DNA from: Sphingobacterium psychroaquaticum
GTDB lineage: Bacteria > Bacteroidota > Bacteroidia > Sphingobacteriales > Sphingobacteriaceae
Assembly (NCBI RefSeq): GCF_900177625.1
Contig: NZ_FXAU01000001.1
Coordinates: forward strand, 609,764-673,763
Length of the DNA: 64,000 nucleotides
Direction: 5' to 3'
Shown here piece after piece: positions 18,832 through 25,607 of this stretch (position 1 is its first letter; every line of letters starts with the position of its first letter). A program made the translations under genes and the position numbers. The notes beneath the pieces are model-generated. The model saw only the letters and a list, made by a program, of their open reading frames with translations. It did no database searches and was not told where the DNA came from.

Positions 18832-19359
18832 GACACGATTACCACGGCTAGCCAATGCGGCTGATGGGTTTCGGAGATGATATTGAATTTGAGCAGCAAG
18901 TTCATCCTTTATCCAGGGATGCTTGCTGCTCAAATTGTATAGCACATCCATGCAATTAACGCGTGTGGCAACGGGACACTTCGGATCGATCATCCAACTA
19001 AAAACCGTTTCAATAATAATTTCCTCTTGCGTAGGCGTGCTTTTTTTCGCGGTCTTTTTATCGGTTGCAATCATCAACAGCTTAGTGTAGCTGCGAATGG
19101 CGCTCCAGTTTGTTTGCTGGGGTAGCAAACCTATAAAATCGTCGTAAATTGTAGATAACAACTGATGCTCTTTCAGCATAACATGCTCGAGGAGCCACGC
19201 TGCTCTAAAGGCGATTTGATCGTCGGTATGAAAAGAGTAGGTGAGTAGTTCTTGAAGTGAAAGATGATGTTGTTGGACAAAAGCAAATGAAAAGCTTTTT
19301 GCCTGGTAATGTCGTATTTCCTCTTTAAAGAATTTTTCTATTTGTGGATTACTCACCAT
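18814..19359 (-). CDS. Conserved protein, predicted helical repeat (HEAT-like), unknown function
   Basis: A 181-residue soluble, helix-rich protein. Phrases such as DDQIAFRAAWLLEHVML and a second ATRVNCMDVLYNLS helix pair look like HEAT/ARM-type repeats. It overlaps the upstream RecD2-like helicase gene by 11 bases (stop and start), so they form an operon, and it may serve as a partner of the helicase. This link is inference. The 3' end runs 18 bases into the convergent outer membrane gene. Confidence 0.65.
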   Translation of the reverse strand: MVSNPQIEKFFKEEIRHYQAKSFSFAFVQQHHLSLQELLTYSFHTDDQIAFRAAWLLEHVMLKEHQLLSTIYDDFIGLLPQQTNWSAIRSYTKLLMIATDKKTAKKSTPTQEEIIIETVFSWMIDPKCPVATRVNCMDVLYNLSSKHPWIKDELAAQIQYHLRNPSAALASRGNRVLKRIL

Positions 19360-20770
19360 AAAACTTGGGGTTAAAATTTACTAAAAACAGCTGTTGAGTA
19401 GCCCGTGTTACCGCGGTATAAAGCCAACGTAAAAAATCCGTGTTCAACATTTCATCATGGAGATAACCTTGGTCAACGAAAACGCAAGGCCATTGACCAC
19501 CTTGTGCTTTATGACATGTAATTGCGTACGCAAATTTTATCTGTAGCGCATTGTAATACGGATCTTTTTTAATGGCCTCCATACGGTCTTTTTTTGTGGG
19601 AATGTCAGCATAATCGTTAGCAATGGCTTCATACAGCTGTTGCTGCTGTTCGTAAGGTAAATTTGGAGCGTCTACATAGATACTGTCCAACAGTACCCGA
19701 CATGTAATGGGATCTAATTCATCATCGTCCAAGAAATCAAGTGCGATATCTGCAAATCGAAAGCCATGTTGTTCATGCATATTGGTCACCTTGCGGATAC
19801 GGGCTAAATCGCCATTGGCGATAAATCCTGTATTTGCCTCGTCGTGTTGCTGCAACCAATAATAGTTATTGCGAACCACCATAATTAAATCTCCTCCGGT
19901 TATTTCCTCCTCTCGAAAAAGAATTTGATTCCGAATATGTTTGTTGTACAGGTTTGCCGAACGATTGGACCGGCAGATAACGATGGTGTTTTCTATATCA
20001 AAATTGTCGTAACTGTAGTGTAATCCTTCAATGAGACGGTCTCCATTCATCCGAAAGATATCATGGAACCCTTTCGTTTGTATCTGTGGAAAATTGAGGT
20101 TGTCTTGCTGCTCTTCGCGGATATCATCTCGAATCCGGGTAGCATTGAACAGAATGCCAGATTCCTGCTTTTGTCGGACAACCTCTTGGAGTTCATAGTG
20201 AAAGACCTGTAGATGATAGTTGGCGCTAAGGTGGGCGGGGTCTAAGGCTGGACTTTCTACCATGCCGACAGGAGGCAGCTGTGCTATATCACCGACAAAC
20301 ATAAGCGAACAGTTTTTTCCGGTTCTTACATATCGAATCAGGTCATCCAGCAGGCTACGGGAAAAAAACTGAACCCCATCATCTGAAATCATAGAGGCCT
20401 CATCAATAATAAACAAGGTGTCTTCATGTAAATTTTCGGCCAGTACGAAATCCATATCAATGCTCGCAGCACTCTTTTTTCGGTATATCTTTTTATGAAT
20501 GGTAAAGGCTTTTCGTCCAGCATAATGGCTCATGACTTTGGCTGCTCTGCCCGTAGGAGCCAATAGTACACTTCGTTTGCGGATATGAGGTAATGTTTTT
20601 ACTAAAGCACTAATAATTGTTGTCTTTCCCGTTCCCGCATAACCCTTCAGGATAAAGCAATGGAGCGGATGAAAGACGGAAAGAAACTCCTCTAGTAAGG
20701 CGAATGCAGCAGATTGTTGTACTGTTGGAGGCCAATGGAACTGTTGGGTTAGGAGTTTCTGGATATGCAT
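19349..20770 (-). CDS. RecD2-like ATP-dependent DNA helicase (superfamily 1B)
   Basis: A 473-residue helicase counting from the ATG at 20770. A TTG two codons upstream is less likely. Walker A is GYAGTGKTT (near residue 45). Walker B is IIDEASMIS. SLMFVGDIAQLPPV is motif III, and the C-terminal YAITCHKAQG and YTAVTRA are the UvrD_C_2-type motifs V and VI. It resembles the helicase half of RecD2/exonuclease V alpha and lacks the long N-terminal extension of RecD2. The role is DNA unwinding in repair or replication restart. A TAACTTTG promoter box ends only 3 bases before the ATG. Confidence 0.9.
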   Translation of the reverse strand: MHIQKLLTQQFHWPPTVQQSAAFALLEEFLSVFHPLHCFILKGYAGTGKTTIISALVKTLPHIRKRSVLLAPTGRAAKVMSHYAGRKAFTIHKKIYRKKSAASIDMDFVLAENLHEDTLFIIDEASMISDDGVQFFSRSLLDDLIRYVRTGKNCSLMFVGDIAQLPPVGMVESPALDPAHLSANYHLQVFHYELQEVVRQKQESGILFNATRIRDDIREEQQDNLNFPQIQTKGFHDIFRMNGDRLIEGLHYSYDNFDIENTIVICRSNRSANLYNKHIRNQILFREEEITGGDLIMVVRNNYYWLQQHDEANTGFIANGDLARIRKVTNMHEQHGFRFADIALDFLDDDELDPITCRVLLDSIYVDAPNLPYEQQQQLYEAIANDYADIPTKKDRMEAIKKDPYYNALQIKFAYAITCHKAQGGQWPCVFVDQGYLHDEMLNTDFLRWLYTAVTRATQQLFLVNFNPKFYGE

Positions 20771-20773
20771 AGT

Positions 20774-20803
20774 CAAAGTTATCCAAAAGGTTGGTCAATT
20801 CAA
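20774..20803 (-). promoter_or_regulatory. Promoter of the RecD2-like gene, possibly giving a leaderless mRNA
   Basis: On the minus strand TTG (20803-20801), 19 bases, then TAACTTTG (20781-20774) matches the Bacteroidota -33/-7 pattern. The ATG at 20770 is 3 bases from the -7 box, so transcription would begin at or within the start codon. Confidence 0.55.
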
Positions 20804-20821
20804 TTGTAAAAGCTAATTTTG
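20791..20821 (+). promoter_or_regulatory. Promoter of the DUF3822-rsmD-coaD genes
   Basis: TTGG at 20791, 19 bases, then TAATTTTG at 20814-20821 fits the Bacteroidota consensus and lies 38 bases before the ATG at 20860. It overlaps the divergent helicase promoter. Confidence 0.55.
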
Positions 20822-20859
20822 TTTTGCGACGCTTCTTATTGGGGTTATACGACAAATAC

Positions 20860-21654
20860 ATGAATTATACATCAAAGAATTTTCAGTTACACTATCTGCC
20901 CAGCTATAAACTATTGGTGAAAACAGATTTTATCAACGATACTTTACTCGTCTTGAATGCAGCCAATGAGGTGGAGGTTTTATACAGCTACCCGGCAGAT
21001 ATGCCCGATGGTGAAGCTGTTAAGTTACTGGGATTACCTTTTCAACAGGTGTATATTAATTTACCGGTACAAAGCTTGATTTTTGTGCCTACTGAGGTTT
21101 TTGAAGAAGCAGACAAAAAGCATTATCAAGATTTTCTATTAGATGATAAATCGGAGCGGACAAATTTTCTCTCGATTGCTGCATTGGAAGCGACAGCTTG
21201 TTATCAATATGATTTGCTGTTGCACAATCGTTGGCGAAAGATTTTTCCGGAAGCAAAGTTTGGAACTGATTTTCAAACCGTGTTAAGTCAGGTACAATCT
21301 TTTATTCCTGCTGCAGGAACTTTAGTGGGGGTTCATGTACGCGATTGTCAGGCCGATATTTACGCCTTTGTAGACAATCAATTTCAAATGTATAGCACTT
21401 TCGAAGCCAACGTGGCTGGAGATTTACATTACTTTATTCTGAATACACTAAAACAGGTAGGTACAGAAGGAGTTGCCGACCGCCTTATTGTTTCCGGCAT
21501 AACCAAAGATGATGTGCGTGCTACGGGATTGGTGGCGTATGGTAAAGAGCTTCATTTTATGGAGACGCGTACCGCAGTTCGGTATCCTTCGGCTTTACCT
21601 TCAAGTCAGATAGAGGTTTTGAATACGCTAATTGATGCTCATCTATGCGAATAA
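20860..21654 (+). CDS. DUF3822 family protein
   Basis: A 264-residue cytoplasmic protein. The ATG at 20860 is preferred over an in-frame TTG at 20791, which lies inside the putative promoter. It matches the Bacteroidota-specific DUF3822 pattern found immediately upstream of rsmD: an N-terminal LHYLPSYKLLVK strand and a likely actin-like/RNase H-type fold (VGVHVRDCQADIYAFVDN near residue 170). Function is unknown. Its stop overlaps rsmD by 10 bases, which implies coupled translation. Confidence 0.75.
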   Translation: MNYTSKNFQLHYLPSYKLLVKTDFINDTLLVLNAANEVEVLYSYPADMPDGEAVKLLGLPFQQVYINLPVQSLIFVPTEVFEEADKKHYQDFLLDDKSERTNFLSIAALEATACYQYDLLLHNRWRKIFPEAKFGTDFQTVLSQVQSFIPAAGTLVGVHVRDCQADIYAFVDNQFQMYSTFEANVAGDLHYFILNTLKQVGTEGVADRLIVSGITKDDVRATGLVAYGKELHFMETRTAVRYPSALPSSQIEVLNTLIDAHLCE

Positions 21655-22184
21655 TAGGGGGGAAACATGGTGGCTTGCGTTTAACGCCACCTGCGGGATT
21701 GCCAGTGCGGCCGACAACAGATATCGCTAAAGAAGCGCTGTTCAATATTTTGAATAATAAGATAGACTTTGAGGATGCGGATTGTTTAGACCTTTTTGCG
21801 GGAACTGGAAATATTAGCTTTGAATTGGCTTCACGTGGCGCCAAATTAGTGGATGCAGTGGACATACATTTCAAATGTGTACAATATATTACCCAAACGG
21901 CCAAAAAGTTGGAAGCAGGAGCGATTCATCCACGAAAGGCGGATGTTTTAAAATTTATCACCAGCACTAAATCGCAGTACGATTTTATTTTTGCTGATCC
22001 GCCTTATGACCTGCCGGTGTTACCGATGTTGGCCAATAACATTTTGGCTGCTGGATTGTTAAATGAAGGCGGGTTATTGGTGGTCGAACACCCATCGACG
22101 CGCAAGATGGACGACTCTGTTTTTTTTGTGGAGACACGGAAGTATGGTTATTCCTCTTTTAGTTTTTATACATATTCAAAGTAG
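21645..22184 (+). CDS. rsmD: 16S rRNA (guanine(966)-N(2))-methyltransferase RsmD
   Basis: A 179-residue SAM-dependent methyltransferase. The N-terminus MRIIGGKHGG and RPTTDIAKEALFN are typical of RsmD. The SAM-binding motif is LDLFAGTGNISFELASRGA (about 50-68), and the catalytic amino-methyltransferase motif is DPPYD (about 119-123). It methylates G966 of 16S rRNA in the 30S subunit. It overlaps the DUF3822 gene by 10 bases and precedes coaD by 22, a conserved Bacteroidota order. Confidence 0.95.
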   Translation: MRIIGGKHGGLRLTPPAGLPVRPTTDIAKEALFNILNNKIDFEDADCLDLFAGTGNISFELASRGAKLVDAVDIHFKCVQYITQTAKKLEAGAIHPRKADVLKFITSTKSQYDFIFADPPYDLPVLPMLANNILAAGLLNEGGLLVVEHPSTRKMDDSVFFVETRKYGYSSFSFYTYSK

Positions 22185-22206
22185 TTGGTATACTAACATG
22201 TAACAT

Positions 22207-22674
22207 ATGAAAGTAGCTGTATTTGCAGGATCTTTTGATCCATTTACATTTGCCCATCAGGATTTAGTTGAAAGAGGTCTTCAGTTATTTGATAAAATCA
22301 TTATCGCCGTAGGTGTCAACCCCTCAAAGAGAGGTATTATGGCTTTTGATGACCGAGTTTCTTCGATAGCTTTATTGTTTGCCGGGAATGAAAAAATTGA
22401 GGTACAACAATTCCAAGGTTTAACGGTTGACTTTTGTCGTCGTGTAGGCGCTAGCTATATCTTGAGAGGATTACGTAATACCAATGATTTTGAATTTGAG
22501 AATGCGATTGCTCAAAATAACTTGTTACTAGCTGCAGATATTGAAACGTATTTTCTTATGGCGCGTTCTGGCCTTGGCCATATCTCTTCCACCATCGTTC
22601 GCGATATTCTCACTAATGGAGGAGACACGACGGAGCTCGTGCCTAAAGAGATCTTGCAGTTTATTAGTTTGTAG
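22207..22674 (+). CDS. coaD: Pantetheine-phosphate adenylyltransferase CoaD
   Basis: A 155-residue nucleotidyltransferase catalysing the fourth step of coenzyme A synthesis (4'-phosphopantetheine plus ATP to dephospho-CoA). AGSFDPFTFAHQD at residues 7-19 is the ATP-binding T/HxGH region, here with Ala in place of the usual Gly before His. YILRGLRN near 78 and the C-terminal ISSTIVRDI are also typical. Length matches the family. It is the last gene of the DUF3822-rsmD-coaD group and is followed by a repeat-rich gap. Confidence 0.95.
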   Translation: MKVAVFAGSFDPFTFAHQDLVERGLQLFDKIIIAVGVNPSKRGIMAFDDRVSSIALLFAGNEKIEVQQFQGLTVDFCRRVGASYILRGLRNTNDFEFENAIAQNNLLLAADIETYFLMARSGLGHISSTIVRDILTNGGDTTELVPKEILQFISL

Positions 22675-22810
22675 TCCGTAGTTCGTGGTTGGTAGATAGT
22701 GGTTCGTGGTTGGTAGAGCCACAAGATATTGTGGCTACGCTTAACAGTTAGGTGTCGCTTGAGGGATTTTGCAACCTGTAGCAACTTGCCTTAGCACGAA
22801 TCCTTCTCTC

Positions 22811-22895
22811 GCTGGCGCGAGCTTTTAGCTCGTGTCCTTCCTTATTATCAACAACAACTAATATTAATGGACACGAGCCACAGGCTCGCGCCAGC
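22811..22895. repeat. Inverted pair of a 27-base REP-like unit
   Basis: Copy A is 22811-22837 and begins GCTGGCGCGAGC. Copy B is 22869-22895 on the opposite strand. Copy B is identical to the copy at 44795-44821, and copy A differs at a few loop bases. Each unit contains a small hairpin (GCGAGCC/GGCTCGT) and the pair forms a larger one around a 31-base AT-rich spacer. This is the architecture of REP/BIME-type elements. Confidence 0.8.
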
Positions 22896-22903
22896 ATCAG
22901 GGA

Positions 22904-22942
22904 ACTACAAACTCCCCTCTATAAACTACAAACTCCCCTCTA
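22904..22942. repeat. Tandem copies of an 18-base ACTACAAACTCCCCTCTA unit
   Basis: Two perfect copies at 22904-22921 and 22925-22942 (period 21) are followed by further ACTACAAAC words. Fifteen bases of the unit recur in reverse complement at 44731-44745. Confidence 0.8.
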
Positions 22943-22994
22943 CAAACTACAAACGAAACTACCTTCTACAGACTACGATCTATCAACTAAAACC

Positions 22995-24299
22995 CTACGT
23001 CCGTCCAACGCGTACTTTCTTGCCTTTGATTTTTTGATTATTGGCTTGTTTAATGATACTTAAAGCAATAGAACGCTTTACAGCAACATAGGCTTCTTTC
23101 TCCTTGACTTCAATGATCCCTAAATCATCTTTTTGAACATCTTCTAGGTTGAGGATAAAGCCTACAATGTCTATTTTGTTGATTTTATCTTTCTTACCAC
23201 CAGTAATGTAAAGTGTAGCGAAAGGAGAGTTTGGTGGCAGGTCATATTCACCATCCAACAATTCTTCCGGACAGTCCTTATCAATATAAGGATAATCCTC
23301 TTCAGGTTTCAGGATTACGTAAACTTCACCACTTGATTGCATACGTGCTGTACGACCATTACGATGAATAAAAGCATCCTCTTTATAAGGAAGTTGATAA
23401 TGGATAATAGTGTCTACTTCCGGGATATCGAGTCCGCGAGCTGCGAGGTCCGTGGTGATTAATATACGATTCGAATTGTTTCTGAATTTTAAAAGCGCTA
23501 TTTCGCGATCCACTTGTTCGAGGCCACCATGGAAAAGGTCGTGTATGATTTCACGGTCTTCCAGTAGTTCACTGATATGATTAGCCGCTTCACGGTGGTT
23601 ACAAAAGATTAATGTTTTCTTTGGACCATTTTTGCAGAGCAGCTTGAATAAAGCTTTTAACTTGTGTTGCGCCGGTGCAATAACTTTCTTGATACTGAGC
23701 TTCGGTGCGGCTGCACTGTTGTCCAAGTAATTTACCATGACATATTCGCCTATTCCTGTGAACGTCGGAATATCTGTCATCGTGGTGGCAGATGTCAGGA
23801 TCCTATTGGTCAGGTTGGTCAGACGTTCTACAATTGATGTCATCTGTCCGATAAAACCGAATTCCAATGATTTATCAAATTCATCGAGCACCAAAGCCGA
23901 GATGGTCTGGGGGTCGAAGTGATTGCGATCCATATGGTAGAGGATACGACCAGGTGTTCCGATTAGGATGGCAGGCGCTTCACGCAGTTTGTTTCGTTCC
24001 ACCTTGGTGTCATTACCGCCATAACAACAGGTTACTTTATAGCCTACAAGAACTTTTTTTACTACTTGTTCAATTTGTAAGGCAAGTTCTCGAGTGGGAA
24101 CCAAAATTAGAGCTTGAACACCTGGTTTGTCTTGTTTAAGGTGTTTGTCCAACAACATCGTAAATGCGAGTGTCTTTCCGGAGCCTGTAGGAGAGTGTAA
24201 TATAAAGTCAGCATTTGGATTATACCGTTCTTGAACTTCTTTTTGCATGTCGTTCAATTCGGCTATCTGCATCCTGTCTAATATCTGCTGTATTGTCAT
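22995..24299 (-). CDS. DbpA-like DEAD-box ATP-dependent RNA helicase
   Basis: A 434-residue superfamily 2 helicase. Start is the ATG at 24299. An upstream in-frame GTG overlaps a promoter box. Motifs in order: motif I PTGSGKT, Ia VPTRELALQ, Ib TPGRIL, II LDEFD (Phe in place of Ala of DEAD), III SAT, and VI HRNGRTAR. The C-terminal 75 residues resemble the DbpA RNA-binding domain that targets 23S rRNA helix 92. The likely role is in assembly of the large ribosomal subunit. Confidence 0.9.
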   Translation of the reverse strand: MTIQQILDRMQIAELNDMQKEVQERYNPNADFILHSPTGSGKTLAFTMLLDKHLKQDKPGVQALILVPTRELALQIEQVVKKVLVGYKVTCCYGGNDTKVERNKLREAPAILIGTPGRILYHMDRNHFDPQTISALVLDEFDKSLEFGFIGQMTSIVERLTNLTNRILTSATTMTDIPTFTGIGEYVMVNYLDNSAAAPKLSIKKVIAPAQHKLKALFKLLCKNGPKKTLIFCNHREAANHISELLEDREIIHDLFHGGLEQVDREIALLKFRNNSNRILITTDLAARGLDIPEVDTIIHYQLPYKEDAFIHRNGRTARMQSSGEVYVILKPEEDYPYIDKDCPEELLDGEYDLPPNSPFATLYITGGKKDKINKIDIVGFILNLEDVQKDDLGIIEVKEKEAYVAVKRSIALSIIKQANNQKIKGKKVRVGRT

Positions 24300-24303
24300 G
24301 TCA

Positions 24304-24311
24304 CAAAAGTA
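24304..24311 (-). promoter_or_regulatory. Candidate -7 box TACTTTTG directly before the DbpA-like start
   Basis: On the minus strand TACTTTTG matches TAnnTTTG and ends 4 bases before the ATG at 24299. No good -33 box is seen. If active, it would give a leaderless or nearly leaderless mRNA. Confidence 0.4.
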
Positions 24312-24428
24312 CACTTTTTTTGCGAGCTAGGCGGTTGGTATTCGAGGAAGCCTGGTGTGAGGCGTGACTTTGTCAGCATTATGTCTGGATCTTGTTAAGA
24401 AGTGTTAAATGGAGCTTGCTAATTGGTT

Positions 24429-24445
24429 TTGGCATGTAAGTTGAA
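24429..24445 (+). promoter_or_regulatory. Sigma-54-like promoter TTGGCA-N6-TTGAA
   Basis: TTGGCATG at 24429 and TTGAA at 24441 have the 12-base GG-to-G spacing of -24/-12 promoters. The -12 element has A in place of the usual C. The same arrangement occurs at 25292-25308 and 27344-27360 on the minus strand. Predicted start of transcription is near 24455. Confidence 0.5.
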
Positions 24446-24454
24446 CTAGTACTA

Positions 24455-24526
24455 GTATTCATAATTTAGGTTAATAATTGGTTAGTTAGTAAGGCTTCAA
24501 TCTCCCCGATTGAAGCCTTTCTTTTT
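24455..24526 (+). ncRNA. Candidate terminated small RNA of about 70 bases
   Basis: A + strand transcript starting about 12 bases after the sigma-54-like -12 box would end at the strong terminator at 24491-24526. No + strand gene lies upstream within reach that would need this terminator, as the neighbouring genes on both sides are on the minus strand. No open reading frame of note lies inside. The start is estimated from the promoter geometry. Confidence 0.4.
24491..24526 (+). terminator. Strong + strand intrinsic terminator without an upstream gene
   Basis: Perfect 12-base arms AAGGCTTCAATC and GATTGAAGCCTT around TCCCC are followed by TCTTTTT. The opposite strand has no T-run after the hairpin, so the direction is +. 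Confidence 0.85.
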
Positions 24527-24582
24527 GAGAGATGGAGGTACTGAGATGGTAAGTCGTCCTAAGTATACTGAGGGCAGTGAAC

Positions 24583-24614
24583 AAAAAAAAGTGCCAGTCG
24601 TTAAACTGGCACTT
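24583..24614 (-). terminator. Terminator of the outer membrane barrel gene
   Basis: On the minus strand AAGTGCCAG pairs with CTGGCACTT and is followed by eight T residues, 30 bases after the stop at 24645. Confidence 0.88.
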
Positions 24615-24644
24615 CTCTTATTTAAGGCTTGTTAAAGCTTCCGA

Positions 24645-25232
24645 TTAAAAGTGGAACTGAACACCTAAAGTTGGTGCTAAAGAGTTAGCATCTAAACCGA
24701 AAGTGTTTGTTTTGATATCAGCAGTTTTTTCGTTTCTGTGCTCGAAGTACAAACCACGAACTTTCAATTCAATACCAACGCGGTTAGTAGGGAAGAAAGC
24801 AAAACCTGGCGCTAATTCAACACCGTAAGTCTCAAATTTACGATCTGTTTCAACACTTGCAACTTCTGTAGTAGTTTTTCCCCATGCCATAGGAACTGAC
24901 AATTGAGAGAAGAATCTGAATTGACCGTTACCTACATAGTTTCTTACAAAAGGAGCTGCTTGAAAAGAGCTTGTTTTTATGCTGTTGTCTGCGCCTGTTT
25001 CAACTTTACCGAAGTTGTAACCTACACCTGTACCAATTGCCCAGTTGTCACTTACGAAGTAACCAGCAGTAGGGTTGATAGAGAATGAGTTAGTTTTTGC
25101 GTCTGTATCTTTTACTTTTGAAGATTGGAAACCAACTTGACCACCAACGATGAATTTTCCTTTTTCAGTTTGTGCGTTTGAAGCTAATGTTAGTGCTGCT
25201 ACAGCTGTTAATGTTAAGAATAACTTTTTCAT
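24645..25232 (-). CDS. Porin-like outer membrane beta-barrel protein
   Basis: A 195-residue protein. The signal peptide (MKKLFLTLTAVAALTLASNAQ) is followed by the barrel strand GKFIVGGQVGFQSS. Amphipathic strands alternate to a terminal Phe (LAPTLGVQFHF), the usual signature for insertion by the BAM complex. It resembles small OmpA/OmpW-like eight-stranded barrels (outer membrane protein beta-barrel domain family). A sigma-54-like site lies about 60 bases upstream with three TTTTGT-type repeats beyond it, suggesting regulated, perhaps stress-linked, expression. Function is unknown. Confidence 0.85.
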   Translation of the reverse strand: MKKLFLTLTAVAALTLASNAQTEKGKFIVGGQVGFQSSKVKDTDAKTNSFSINPTAGYFVSDNWAIGTGVGYNFGKVETGADNSIKTSSFQAAPFVRNYVGNGQFRFFSQLSVPMAWGKTTTEVASVETDRKFETYGVELAPGFAFFPTNRVGIELKVRGLYFEHRNEKTADIKTNTFGLDANSLAPTLGVQFHF

Positions 25233-25291
25233 AGTACTTTAAATTAATTTTGTTCTTAAATACTGACTATTTTTCTATTTGGTTCAGTTAG

Positions 25292-25308
25292 TTCAATACT
25301 TGTGCCAA
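25292..25308 (-). promoter_or_regulatory. Sigma-54-like promoter of the outer membrane barrel gene
   Basis: On the minus strand TTGGCACAAGTATTGAA matches the -24/-12 consensus except for two positions. The expected start of transcription, near 25280, leaves a leader of about 48 bases before the ATG at 25232. Confidence 0.55.
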
Positions 25309-25319
25309 AGTGAATATTA

Positions 25320-25432
25320 TTTTGTCACAATAATGTTTGTTTGCGCAACTATCTGTATTTGTGTGTCTTTATTTGCGATTGTTTGGTCTGAGGCTTGTTT
25401 TGTAGAATTTTTGTTACATTATTTTTGTCATA
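25320..25432. promoter_or_regulatory. Three TTTTGT(C/T)A repeats upstream of the sigma-54-like site
   Basis: TTTTGTCACA at 25320, TTTTTGTTACA at 25408 and TTTTTGTCATA at 25422 are similar words. The first sits in an imperfect palindrome (ATTATTTTGTCACAATAAT). They lie where an enhancer-binding activator would bind. This role is inference. Confidence 0.35.
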
Positions 25433-25561
25433 TAGTTGCATTTATGCTGTGTTCTAGATCGTTAAATACAAAAGAAGAACTGATTTTGGAGTCGGCACAT
25501 GAGTCTGCTGCCGTTTGTGCCGAAAAGCGGCATTCTTGTCATGACAGAAAGACTGCTTAAT

Positions 25562-25585
25562 AAAAAATCCCTCGCAAGGAGGGAT
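25562..25585 (-). terminator. Terminator after dnaJ
   Basis: On the minus strand ATCCCTC pairs with GAGGGAT and is followed by TTTTTT, 22 bases after the dnaJ stop. Confidence 0.85.
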
Positions 25586-25607
25586 CTTTTATTGTATTAT
25601 ACTTTTT

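Larger units (their letters stand above)
22675..22994. repeat. Repeat-filled intergenic region between coaD and the DbpA-like helicase
   Basis: The gap holds no gene. Its left part is GT-rich words of the type GTAGTTCGTGGTTGGTAG, the centre has two inverted copies of a 27-base GC-rich unit, and the right part has CTACAAAC-type words complementary to the left part. The whole could fold into one large imperfect hairpin between two convergent genes. Confidence 0.75.
24315..24644. other. Intergenic region with a candidate small RNA
   Basis: No credible protein gene is seen in either direction. The + strand carries a TGTTAA direct repeat (24393-24398 and 24403-24408, 10 bases apart), a sigma-54-like site, a palindrome-like ACTAGTACTAGT and a strong + strand terminator. 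The right end holds the terminator of the minus-strand outer membrane gene. Confidence 0.7.
25233..25607. other. Long regulatory gap upstream of the outer membrane barrel gene
   Basis: This 375-base gap holds the sigma-54-like promoter, the TTTTGT repeats and the dnaJ terminator. An open frame of 93 codons on the + strand (25279-25560) has a composition rich in Cys and Phe without family resemblance and covers the regulatory elements, so it is not taken as a gene. Confidence 0.6.

Noticed and set aside
22675..22994. CRISPR array
   Set aside because: The repeats are short, degenerate and in inverted arms without unique spacers of constant length, and no cas gene is near.
24409..24444. Mini-ORF reading MELANWFWHVS before a terminator, like a Trp attenuator leader
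   Set aside because: No + strand biosynthetic gene follows the terminator, and the codons overlap the sigma-54-like box, so an attenuator makes no sense here.
25279..25560. Open frame of 93 codons on the + strand
   Set aside because: Composition (many Cys, Phe, Val) and lack of conservation signals suggest chance. It overlaps the promoter region of the outer membrane gene.
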